A stretch of DNA of 18,189 nt from an uncultured Eubacteriales bacterium (GTDB lineage: Bacteria > Bacillota > Clostridia > Oscillospirales > CAG-272). The position numbers and the translations under genes were made by a program. Positions 1-7,235 of this stretch are shown here, one piece after another (position 1 is the first letter of the stretch; each line of letters opens with the position of its first letter). Location of the stretch: positions 1 to 18,189 of the forward strand of contig URHI01000025.1 of the NCBI GenBank assembly GCA_900547565.1, written 5' to 3'. A model generated the notes under the pieces. That model had not been told where the DNA came from and did no database searches. It worked only from the letters and a program-made list of their open reading frames with translations.

Positions 1-2
1 TA

Positions 3-86
3 CTTGCCGAGCGTGGAGTTATTAACGGTAGCATACTAGCAATACCCGACGGAGTATCTGTTATTGTTGATGATGCAAACAAATGA
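3..86 (+). CDS. C-terminal end of an unidentified protein (partial)
   Basis: An open frame runs from the left edge to a TGA at 84-86 and gives 27 residues beginning LAERGVINGS and ending VIVDDANK. The gene starts outside the window. It is followed by a perfect intrinsic terminator at 125-163, which supports a true gene end. The tail alternates hydrophobic and small residues and ends in charged residues, as in a final beta-strand. The fragment is too short to assign a family, and I do not recognise it. It is probably transcriptionally separate from the downstream operon. Confidence 0.6.
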   Translation, partial: LAERGVINGSILAIPDGVSVIVDDANK

Positions 87-124
87 CGTTTAAGTCAAAA
101 TGATATCCGACACCGCGAGGGAAG

Positions 125-163
125 GGCTGTTTTGATTTGATTTGGTCAAAACAGCCTTTTTTT
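125..163 (+). terminator. Intrinsic terminator of the upstream gene
   Basis: A perfect 11-bp stem pairs GGCTGTTTTGA (125-135) with TCAAAACAGCC (146-156) around a 10-nt loop, followed by a run of seven T (157-163). It lies 38 nt after the TGA at 84-86 and isolates the left-edge gene from the operon that starts at 338. Confidence 0.92.
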
Positions 164-337
164 GTTGAAATTCAGGCCTGTATTGTGAATTTTGGACATA
201 TTGTTAAATAATAAACAGGCATATTTTTACGTTGTTGAAAAACGGCGGTAGCGGCGTGCAAAGCATATAAAAATTCTGGTAAAAGTTAATGCGCAAATTT
301 TAGGGTAGTGTGACGGACTTACTGGGTAGGGGATTTG

Positions 338-367
338 TTGACATTGCATTGTCCGGAATGTTATAAT
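338..367 (+). promoter_or_regulatory. Sigma-A promoter of the eight-gene operon
   Basis: A consensus -35 TTGACA (338-343) is separated by 18 bp from a consensus -10 TATAAT (362-367). The -10 is preceded by TGt (359-361), an extended -10 element. Transcription should start near 374, giving a leader of about 58 nt before the ATG at 432. It is the only strong promoter I see for the + strand genes from 432 to 10646. Confidence 0.88.
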
Positions 368-385
368 TAACATAAAGTCATATGG

Positions 386-405
386 CGGTGGATAAACGGC
401 CACCG
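386..405 (+). other. Hairpin in the operon leader
   Basis: CGGTGG (386-391) can pair with CCACCG (400-405) around an 8-nt loop in the predicted 5' untranslated region, about 12 nt from the expected transcription start. No T-run follows, so it is not a terminator. It ends before the ribosome binding site (about 414-420), so it does not hide it. It could be a 5' stabilising stem or a protein-binding site. Confidence 0.4.
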
Positions 406-431
406 TACGAAAAAGAAAGGTCATAATCAGA

Positions 432-1904
432 ATGAAACGTATTTTTATCGTATTGCTTGTGTTGATCATGTGTGCCGCGATGTTTGCCTGCGCGTCGGAG
501 CGCGGTGCTTCGGACAGTACTTCTGATCAGAGTACATCTGCTTCATCGGAAAATCCGGGCGGCGACACGTCTGTCACGGACACCGTTGCCGACCATCTTG
601 ACAGACTTCCCGATGCGGATTACGGTAACACGGATTTCAATATCCTTATCCGTACCAACAAAAAATGGGAAATGTACGCCGACGATATCAACGGTCAGAC
701 CGTGAATGACGCGGTATACAACCGTAATCTCCGCGTTGCCGAAAAATACAAGGTCAGGCTGAACATGATAGACGTTGCCGGCGACTGGAACAACCGCGAA
801 AACTTCAAAAAGACGGTGACTGCAAGCGTTCTTGCCAACGACGGCATGTATGATCTTGTCGCCGGGTATATGGCTTACGTACCGTCACTTGCCGTCGACG
901 GAAATTTCCTTGATCTCAACTGCATTGACACCATTGATATGAGCAATGTGTGGTGGGCAGACGGATTTGTTGAAAACAATACCGTAAACGGCAAGCTGTT
1001 CTATGCGGTCGGCGACATTTCACTCACTATGTGGGACGGGTTGTTTTCCATATTTTTTAACAAGGATATAGCCGAGTCGCACGGGGTCGGCAATCTTTAC
1101 GACACCGTGCGGAACAAAGCGTGGACGCTTGAGAAAATGCTGCAGCTGAGCACCAACATTTATTCCGACAGCGACAGCAACGCCGACAAGAGCGGCGGTG
1201 ATACCTTCGGCTTTGTCACTTACGTCACCGGACTTCGTCCCATGGTGTACACCTCCGGCCTTCGCATCTGCCAGGTCAATGACGATGGTACTGCGGCCAT
1301 GACGCTCAACGGTGAAAAGTACATTAATCTTTACAACACCATGTATCAGGCGCTAATCAATACAAATGACAGCTTTTACACAAGCGTTTCGGATGGGTAT
1401 AAGGTATTCAGCGAACAGCGGGCATTATTTTACACTGCGCGCAACTGGGATGCCGAGAGTCTGCGGCAGCTGGAGGTCAACTTCGGCATACTGCCGTTCC
1501 CGCTTTATGACGAGGCACAGGAAAATTATATTTCTGTCACTGATGATGCCTGCTCAATGTTCTCGGTCGTGACTACGGCGAAAAATCCCGAAATGAGCGG
1601 CAGACTGCTTGAAGCGCTGTCGGCCGAGAGTGCGAGTGCGATCATTCCCGAATACTATGACTCTATTCTGAAATACCGCAACACTACTGACGAGGACTCC
1701 GCACTTATGCTGGATCTTCTGCGTGAAACGCTGTTCATTGATTTCGGTTACGTTCATTCAAACACTATCGGCGGGCCGTTTCAGTTTTTCAGCGACGCGC
1801 TCGGCACGGGTCAGGCTTCGATTACCGGAGTATTCAAGGCGCAGAACATAAGCTATCAGAAAAAGCTGGATCAGATGATGCAGGCATACAGTGAAGATAA
1901 ATAA
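432..1904 (+). CDS. Extracellular solute-binding lipoprotein (paralogue 1)
   Basis: This 490-aa protein has a lipoprotein signal: a basic MKR start, a hydrophobic core, and a lipobox MFAC with the lipidated Cys at position 20. A Ser/Thr/Asp-rich linker of about 40 residues follows. The rest looks like a family 1 extracellular solute-binding protein of sugar ABC importers. Visible landmarks are NILIRTNKKWEM near the N-terminus, the WWADGFVENNTVNGKL segment, NFGILPFPLYDE, and an aromatic-rich C-terminal lobe. Solute-binding proteins bind a ligand in the cleft between two lobes and deliver it to a permease. A close paralogue is encoded at 5724-7193, with roughly 60% identity by eye. No permease or ATPase gene lies in the operon, so it may share a remote transporter or act as a surface binding protein. 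The start is supported by AGAAAGG about 11 nt upstream and by the signal peptide. The ligand is unknown. Confidence 0.88.
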   Translation: MKRIFIVLLVLIMCAAMFACASERGASDSTSDQSTSASSENPGGDTSVTDTVADHLDRLPDADYGNTDFNILIRTNKKWEMYADDINGQTVNDAVYNRNLRVAEKYKVRLNMIDVAGDWNNRENFKKTVTASVLANDGMYDLVAGYMAYVPSLAVDGNFLDLNCIDTIDMSNVWWADGFVENNTVNGKLFYAVGDISLTMWDGLFSIFFNKDIAESHGVGNLYDTVRNKAWTLEKMLQLSTNIYSDSDSNADKSGGDTFGFVTYVTGLRPMVYTSGLRICQVNDDGTAAMTLNGEKYINLYNTMYQALINTNDSFYTSVSDGYKVFSEQRALFYTARNWDAESLRQLEVNFGILPFPLYDEAQENYISVTDDACSMFSVVTTAKNPEMSGRLLEALSAESASAIIPEYYDSILKYRNTTDEDSALMLDLLRETLFIDFGYVHSNTIGGPFQFFSDALGTGQASITGVFKAQNISYQKKLDQMMQAYSEDK

Positions 1905-1924
1905 TATTCCGGAGGGCAGGATTC

Positions 1925-3304
1925 ATGCAACTTTTAAGAGACGCAACAATTATTATTGGCTCGGATGCCGCGGAGAGCGAGCGCCGTGCGGCCGTTCACA
2001 TACAGACATACATCAAATTGGTGTGCGGAGTAAAACTTGCTGTACTTACCGACAAGGCTCCGCCGCGAGACTATGAGATAGTTGTCGGCAGGACCGAGCG
2101 TGAGGAGACAGACGGTCTTGATTTTGCCCGCTCGTCCGGACGTAATCTTGAATATATGATAAAGTCATACGGCAAGCGGCTGTATGTGACCGGCTTCGGT
2201 ATCCCTGTGCCGGACAGTGAAAATCTTCAGCCTGCGGCGTACAGATATTTCGAGCCGGGGGCGCTCGGAACGCTGTACGCAGGCTATACCTTTGTTGAAA
2301 AGGTGCTGGACTACGATTTTATGCTACCCGAGTACACCGACATTCCCGACCGCCCTGATCTGCCGTTCCCCGAGGACTTCAGCTTTGAGTACACACGTGA
2401 CTCGCTGTGCTCACCTGTTGTGCGCCGCTTTGACGGCACGGCTATGTACATGCTGCCGGTCTCATGTCACCCCGATTGGAATATCATGAGTTTTGTTTTC
2501 CGCACGCGACAGGGAAGGCTGGTGGTTATCGACGGCGGCTTTGCCGACGAGCGCGACACGTTCATGAAGGTGTTGCACCAGCTGGTGCCGGATGAAAAAC
2601 CGGTCATATCCGCATGGCTGTTCACACACATGCATATTGACCACTACGGTATACTCGACAGTCTTATTACCGACGCTGCCGAGGGGCGGGATATCCCGGT
2701 AAGGGTCGAAAACCTGTACATGCACCCGCTTGACGAGGAGTTTTATATGACGCTGTCCAAGGAAGCAAATCCCGCGTTTGCCAAGGTACGCAACAACCTC
2801 ATGCGTGCCGACAAGGTGCTTGGGTGTGCTGTCCATATGGTCGGGGAGAACGAAGTGTTCGGAGTTGATGAGCTGTCGTTCAAGGTGCTGCGAGTGCCGT
2901 CCATGGCCGATGCACGGGAAATGAATATGAACGATTCGAGCGTGGTATACAAGCTGACGGTTGACGGTGGACAGACTATACTTTTTCTCGGTGACGGCGA
3001 GCGGGTGTGCAGCCGCGACCTGCTGGCTCGCCAGCGTGACGAGCTGCCGTGCGATGTGGTTCAGGTCGGACATCACGGCGTGCTGAGTGTGTCGCAGGAA
3101 TGTTATCGCGTCATAAACGCCAAATATTATTTGTGGCAGCTCGGCAAGCGCTATTATTATTCGGATCAGGGAGACGGAATCGGTTCGTTCAATATCGGTA
3201 TGCTGCGCACGCGCCGCTGGATACGTCAGATGGGTGTTCCGCGCGAGCATATACTGTTTGATCTTGACGGTACACTGTCGATTGAATTGCCTATTAAGGA
3301 TTGA
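1925..3304 (+). CDS. Cytoplasmic MBL-fold hydrolase with glucuronidase-N-like domain
   Basis: This 459-aa protein has no signal peptide, so it is presumably cytoplasmic. Residues about 1-130 resemble the N-terminal alpha/beta module found before some glycoside hydrolase catalytic domains (GH67/GH20-type); the hallmark YEIVVGRTERE is at 50-60. From about residue 190 comes a metallo-beta-lactamase fold of the ComEC-like type: DGG in the first strands, the metal motif H235-x-H237-x-D239-H240 (THMHIDH), D357 in FLGDGE, and H383/H384 in VGHHG. The main ligands are present, so it should bind metals. MBL enzymes hydrolyse esters, lactones, amides or phosphodiesters, and the reaction here is unknown. 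The start has GGAGG 9 nt upstream and lies 20 nt after the previous stop. The last gene of the operon encodes a lipoprotein with the same domain pairing. Confidence 0.85.
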   Translation: MQLLRDATIIIGSDAAESERRAAVHIQTYIKLVCGVKLAVLTDKAPPRDYEIVVGRTEREETDGLDFARSSGRNLEYMIKSYGKRLYVTGFGIPVPDSENLQPAAYRYFEPGALGTLYAGYTFVEKVLDYDFMLPEYTDIPDRPDLPFPEDFSFEYTRDSLCSPVVRRFDGTAMYMLPVSCHPDWNIMSFVFRTRQGRLVVIDGGFADERDTFMKVLHQLVPDEKPVISAWLFTHMHIDHYGILDSLITDAAEGRDIPVRVENLYMHPLDEEFYMTLSKEANPAFAKVRNNLMRADKVLGCAVHMVGENEVFGVDELSFKVLRVPSMADAREMNMNDSSVVYKLTVDGGQTILFLGDGERVCSRDLLARQRDELPCDVVQVGHHGVLSVSQECYRVINAKYYLWQLGKRYYYSDQGDGIGSFNIGMLRTRRWIRQMGVPREHILFDLDGTLSIELPIKD

Positions 3305-3322
3305 TCGTCACGGAGGAGAATT

Positions 3323-4075
3323 ATGATAAACAAATATGACTATTTCGACGCATGGACCAAATGCGGAAATCCATTTATGGAGCAAGGTATCAGCCCGGAT
3401 GACACGGTCAGGGAGCTGGCCTCATACGGTATCCGCCGTGGCGTGATGATATTGAAGGAACAGCTGTATTATAATGTTCATGACGCCGCACTTAAGGTTC
3501 AGGAGGTCATAAGTGCTTATCCGGACTTTCGAGGACTGCTTACCGTTGTTCCGTCGGTTACGGGCGAGATGCCCGATGCCGGACAAACGCTGGCACACTT
3601 ACCTGCTCATATTGTCGGTATAACGCTCAGGCTGGACTGGTATCGCATACCCGCCCGCGCCGTATTTCTGGACGACTGGTACAGTGCCGCAGAGAATTAT
3701 CACGTGCCGGTGTGGTACCGCGCCGAAAATATGGAAGGGCTGTGCTATGTTGCCGACGTGCTTGAGCATTATCCAAAGCTGAACATGGTGCTTTCGGTCA
3801 GTGAAATGTGGCCCAATGCCCGCAAAATATTCCCGCTTGCACTGAAATACCGAGGACTTAAGATGTGCATGGCTGATTTTTATTGGCTGGGCGGCATTGA
3901 GAATTTTTGTCAGCGTGTTGGAGCCGAACAGCTGGTGTTTTCAACCGATTATCCGCGCAAATACCCCGGCTCTGCCACCATGATGCTGGCTCAGGCCGAA
4001 ATAAGTGAGCGCGAAAAGCAAATGATTGCGCACCAAAACATGGAAAAGCTGATAGGGGGGATATGCTGTGATTAA
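3323..4075 (+). CDS. Degenerate amidohydrolase-like protein (probable pseudoenzyme)
   Basis: This 250-aa protein has the length and pattern of the COG2159-type amidohydrolase TIM barrel, like the next gene. At strand 1, where active members have D-x-H-x-H, it reads D9-A-W11-T-K13. Lining it up by eye with the neighbour, the third metal His (neighbour H149) is R133 and the fourth His (neighbour H178) is Val in LSVSE. Only the terminal Asp, D209 in FSTDYP, is kept. The frame is open, codon use looks normal, and GGAGGAG lies 4 nt before the ATG, so this is a maintained gene rather than debris. It overlaps the intact amidohydrolase gene by 8 nt. A structural or regulatory partner role, for example in a heterodimer, is an inference. 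A metal-free or differently built active site is an alternative. Confidence 0.78.
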   Translation: MINKYDYFDAWTKCGNPFMEQGISPDDTVRELASYGIRRGVMILKEQLYYNVHDAALKVQEVISAYPDFRGLLTVVPSVTGEMPDAGQTLAHLPAHIVGITLRLDWYRIPARAVFLDDWYSAAENYHVPVWYRAENMEGLCYVADVLEHYPKLNMVLSVSEMWPNARKIFPLALKYRGLKMCMADFYWLGGIENFCQRVGAEQLVFSTDYPRKYPGSATMMLAQAEISEREKQMIAHQNMEKLIGGICCD

Positions 4076-4898
4076 CCTTAACTCGAGTGTGGCGCGGGAG
4101 CTTGCCGAGCACGGACGTTCGGAGCAGTGTCCGATACTTGATATGCACTGCCACATGTTCCCGTATTACGGCGCTTTCATGCCGGCGGACACACCCGAAA
4201 AAATGCTGCACTTTATGGACCGCTCAAATGTAAAGCTGGCGGTCTTCAGCTCGCACAGTGCGCTCAATGAGGGCAGAGATTTTATCCGCGGCGATATTGA
4301 GGTCGCCCGAAAGTATCCCGGCAGATTTCTGTGCTATTACCCCGTGCTCAGCAAAGTGCTTGACACCGAAAACGATCTGCGTGAGCTTGACTCCAATCCG
4401 GAATACATCGGACTCAAGTTGTTATGCGATTATTACGGTGTTGCCATGTCGGATGACCAACACACTCCGTTCTTCGAATATGCTGACGCACGGAGGCTGC
4501 CGGTTCTGTTCCACACCTGGGGGCACAGCAAATTAAACGGCTGTGAGGAGCTTGAAAAGGTGTGTCGGAAATATCGCAACATGACTGTGGTGGTCGGACA
4601 TTCGCTGTACGGCCAGATACCTGAGGCAGTGAGACTTGCGCGCGAATATCCCAATATAATGCTTGAAATGACGGCATTGTTGCCGTGGCGGGGCAATGTT
4701 GAGCACATACTCGACGCCGGTATGAGCGACAGGATCGTATTCGGAGTTGATAACCCATGGTTTTCATACGATGCATATACCGGCAGTCTGATTTCCACCG
4801 GGATCGGAGATGATGAGCTGAAAAACATACTCTACCGCAATGCTGTCCGTGTACTGAAGCGGGCGGGAGTCACACTTCCGCAGTATCCTGAGGACTGA
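4068..4898 (+). CDS. Amidohydrolase family protein (COG2159-like), active-site intact
   Basis: This 276-aa TIM-barrel metal-dependent hydrolase reads from a GTG start at 4068, with a G6 ribosome binding site (4055-4060) 7 nt upstream. The only nearby ATG (4063) meets a stop at once. Metal ligands are visible: H27-x-H29 (LDMHCH), H149 in LFHTWG, H178 in VVGHS, and D228 in FGVDNP. This pattern fits amidohydrolase-related (ACMSD/COG2159-type) enzymes, whose members decarboxylate or hydrolyse aromatic acids and lactones. The actual substrate cannot be read. Its start lies inside the end of the degenerate paralogue (8-nt overlap), which suggests translational coupling and perhaps matched amounts of the two proteins. 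No signal peptide is seen, so it is cytoplasmic. Confidence 0.87.
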   Translation: MINLNSSVARELAEHGRSEQCPILDMHCHMFPYYGAFMPADTPEKMLHFMDRSNVKLAVFSSHSALNEGRDFIRGDIEVARKYPGRFLCYYPVLSKVLDTENDLRELDSNPEYIGLKLLCDYYGVAMSDDQHTPFFEYADARRLPVLFHTWGHSKLNGCEELEKVCRKYRNMTVVVGHSLYGQIPEAVRLAREYPNIMLEMTALLPWRGNVEHILDAGMSDRIVFGVDNPWFSYDAYTGSLISTGIGDDELKNILYRNAVRVLKRAGVTLPQYPED

Positions 4899-4902
4899 GC
4901 GC

Positions 4903-5712
4903 ATGGATATTTCCCGTTACATTGCTCAGGTAAGTGAAAAGCCGCTTGACCGTATATGTACCGATGGCGGGTTGTGCGGCATTTTCCGTACTATCGCCGT
5001 CATAGGTGACAGTCTGTCCTCCGGCACCATGGAGTGCACTGATGACGACGGCAAGACTCATTACCCGGAGTTCTATGAATACTCGTGGGGACAGTATATT
5101 GCCCGTGCCATCGGAATGACCTTATATAATTTTTCAAAGGGCGGCATGACGGCCAAGGAATATGTCGAAAGCTTTGCTGAGAATCGAGGGTACTGGAATC
5201 CGGCGCTTGGGGCACAGGCGTATATACTGGCTCTGGGGTGCAACGATATTGACAAGAACCCCGATGTCGGCAGCATGTCAGACATATGCCCCGACGATTA
5301 TTCCCGGAACGCAGACACCTTTGCCGGGAATTATGCACGTATTATACAGCGCTATAAGCAAATTCAGCCGAACGCCAAGTTTTTTGTTGTGACAATGCCG
5401 CGCGACGGCTGTGATGACGCACGCAACGCAATATGCAGCTCTCATGCGGACCTTCTGCGCGGTATGGCTGGGATGTTTGAAAATACCTATGTCATAGATC
5501 TGAACCGCTATGCCCCGGTGTATGATACCGGCTTCCGGAGCTCATTTTATCTTGGACGGACACACATGAATCCGGCCGGATATATACTTACTGCCCATAT
5601 GATATCATCTTATATAGATTATATAATACGGCATAACCCCGATGATTTTGCGCAGGTGGGCTTCATTGGCACGCCATACCGTTATGATGTACCAACTTTA
5701 CGTAAAACATAA
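4903..5712 (+). CDS. SGNH/GDSL-family hydrolase
   Basis: This 269-aa protein has the ordered SGNH blocks: block I IGDSLSSG with nucleophile S37, block II Gly in FSKGG (80-81), block III GCND with N114, and block V with H221 in GRTHMNPAGY. The usual Asp three residues before that His is Gly (G218). No signal peptide is present, so it is probably cytoplasmic. Family members are esterases or deacetylases, often acting on acylated sugars, so removal of an acyl group from the operon's substrate is plausible but inferred. TGAGGA lies 8 nt before the ATG, and the gene begins 4 nt after the previous stop. The C-terminus ends with PDDFAQVGFIGTPYRY, a segment I recall from clostridial members of this family. 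Confidence 0.86.
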   Translation: MDISRYIAQVSEKPLDRICTDGGLCGIFRTIAVIGDSLSSGTMECTDDDGKTHYPEFYEYSWGQYIARAIGMTLYNFSKGGMTAKEYVESFAENRGYWNPALGAQAYILALGCNDIDKNPDVGSMSDICPDDYSRNADTFAGNYARIIQRYKQIQPNAKFFVVTMPRDGCDDARNAICSSHADLLRGMAGMFENTYVIDLNRYAPVYDTGFRSSFYLGRTHMNPAGYILTAHMISSYIDYIIRHNPDDFAQVGFIGTPYRYDVPTLRKT

Positions 5713-5723
5713 GGAGATATCTG

Positions 5724-7193
5724 ATGATTGACCACAGGGTTATACGTTCTTTTCTGATTTTTCTTGCCGCACTGATGTGCGTGAGCGCCATCGCTTGTAC
5801 ACGTAACAACAGTGCTCAGGTTGACACAACCACAGCAGCCTTCTCGGATTCCTCTTTGGCAGAAACAACACAGCAGAGCTATCTTGAAAGTCTTCCGGAC
5901 GCCGATTACGGCAACCGAGCTTTCAATATTCTCGTACGCACACACAAAAAGTGGGAGATGCACGCACCAGACATAAACGGGCAGACTGTCAATGATGCGG
6001 TTCATGCCCGCAATATCGCAGTGAGCGACAAATACAATGTCATACTTAACATCATCGATGTGGCCGGCACATGGAATTCACGCGACAACTTCAAAAAGAC
6101 GGTCAGCGCCAGTGTGCTTGCCGATGATGGCATGTACGATCTTGTTGCAAGCTGTATGTTTTACATGGCCGACCTGACAACCGAGAATTATTTTGCCAAC
6201 CTGCTTGATATTGACACTCTCAATCTGAGCAATAATTGGTGGGCATCCGGTTTTGTGGAAAACAATACCGTCAACAATAAGCTGTACTACACCGTCGGGG
6301 AGGTATGTCTGACCATGTGGGACGGCATGTTTGTAATCGACTTTAACAAGGATATGGCCGAACAGCTGGGGCTACCCGATATGTATCAGCTGGTCAAGGA
6401 TAAAAAATGGACGCTCGACAAGCTGTTTGAGTTTTCCGCTAACCGATACATTGACAATAATAGCGGCGGTACCAAGGACGACGGCGATACATACGGTTTC
6501 GTTACCAATGTCAACTGCCTGCGCCCGGTGATATACACCTCCGGTCTGCGCATATGCAAACTAAACGCCGATAACACCGCCACCATGACGCTGGGAGGAG
6601 AAAAATATCAGAATCTGTACAAAAAGCTGTATAACAATCTTCTTGAAACAGATTCATGCTATTACATGGCCGACACAGAGGCAAGCCTGAAGCTATTCAG
6701 CGAGGAGCGCACTCTGTTTTACTCCGCACGCAACTGGAACTGTGAGGGGCTACGCAAGCTGGAGATAAATTTCGGCATACTTCCGTATCCCATGTACGAT
6801 GAAGGGCAGGAAAATTACATTTCAGTTACTGACGGCGACTGCTCGATGTTTTCAATCCTCAGTCGCGTGCGGGATGCCGATATGAGCGGCAGAATACTCG
6901 AGGCGCTGAGCGCCGAGAGCGCATATTCGGTTATTCCGCAATATTACGACTCAATTCTCAAGTACCGCAACGTCAACGACGAGGAGTCGGGTGAAATGCT
7001 TGACCTGATACGTGACACGCTGTTTATTGATTTCGGATTTGTTCACTCGCAGTCGATAGGTATGCCGTATCTGTTCCTGACAAATGCGCTCAGCGCCAAG
7101 CAAGGTTCAATATCCGGCGTATTCAAGGCGGAAAACGTCAAATACCAGAAACAGCTTGACATTATGATGCAGGCTTACGCCAAGGACAGCTGA
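5724..7193 (+). CDS. Extracellular solute-binding lipoprotein (paralogue 2)
   Basis: This 489-aa lipoprotein has lipobox SAIAC with the lipidated Cys at 25, then a Thr/Ser-rich linker and a family 1 solute-binding fold. It aligns end to end with the 432-1904 product, sharing LPDADYGN, DINGQTVNDAV, FKKTV.ASVLA.DGMYDL, GFVENNTVN, QENYISVTD and YYDSILKYRN. Identity is roughly 60% by eye, so this is an old duplication or paired inheritance, not a recent copy. Differences cluster in the linker and around residues 150-180 and 225-260, which could tune ligand choice. AAGGAG (5711-5716) overlaps the previous stop and lies 7 nt before the ATG. As with its twin, no transporter subunits are encoded beside it. 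Confidence 0.88.
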   Translation: MIDHRVIRSFLIFLAALMCVSAIACTRNNSAQVDTTTAAFSDSSLAETTQQSYLESLPDADYGNRAFNILVRTHKKWEMHAPDINGQTVNDAVHARNIAVSDKYNVILNIIDVAGTWNSRDNFKKTVSASVLADDGMYDLVASCMFYMADLTTENYFANLLDIDTLNLSNNWWASGFVENNTVNNKLYYTVGEVCLTMWDGMFVIDFNKDMAEQLGLPDMYQLVKDKKWTLDKLFEFSANRYIDNNSGGTKDDGDTYGFVTNVNCLRPVIYTSGLRICKLNADNTATMTLGGEKYQNLYKKLYNNLLETDSCYYMADTEASLKLFSEERTLFYSARNWNCEGLRKLEINFGILPYPMYDEGQENYISVTDGDCSMFSILSRVRDADMSGRILEALSAESAYSVIPQYYDSILKYRNVNDEESGEMLDLIRDTLFIDFGFVHSQSIGMPYLFLTNALSAKQGSISGVFKAENVKYQKQLDIMMQAYAKDS

Positions 7194-7235
7194 TATCTTT
7201 ACGGTAAAAAAATAAAATATAAAACGGAGGCAAAC

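Larger units (their letters stand above)
87..431 (+). other. Intergenic region: terminator, promoter and operon leader
   Basis: This 345-nt stretch has no credible gene. It holds the terminator at 125-163, an AT-rich stretch at 160-330, the promoter at 338-367, and a leader of about 58 nt carrying a small hairpin at 386-405 and the ribosome binding site AGAAAGG near 414-420. A 7-bp inverted repeat, AAATTCA (168-174) and TGAATTT (186-192), lies about 145 bp upstream of the -35 box. It is too weak to call an operator. Confidence 0.6.

Noticed and set aside
227..469. Minus-strand open frame of 80 codons before the operon
   Set aside because: It crosses the promoter, leader and start of the solute-binding gene, has no visible ribosome site, and its product looks like translated AT-rich noncoding DNA.
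2462..3250. Minus-strand open frame of 262 codons
   Set aside because: It lies wholly antisense to the MBL gene, whose motifs and ribosome site are clear. Its product is rich in His, Arg and Val without a recognisable domain. It is a shadow of biased codon use.
3323..4075. Degenerate amidohydrolase as a decayed pseudogene
   Set aside because: The frame is fully open, the ribosome site is strong, the length and overall fold pattern are kept, and it overlaps the next gene. Loss of ligands looks like functional change rather than decay.
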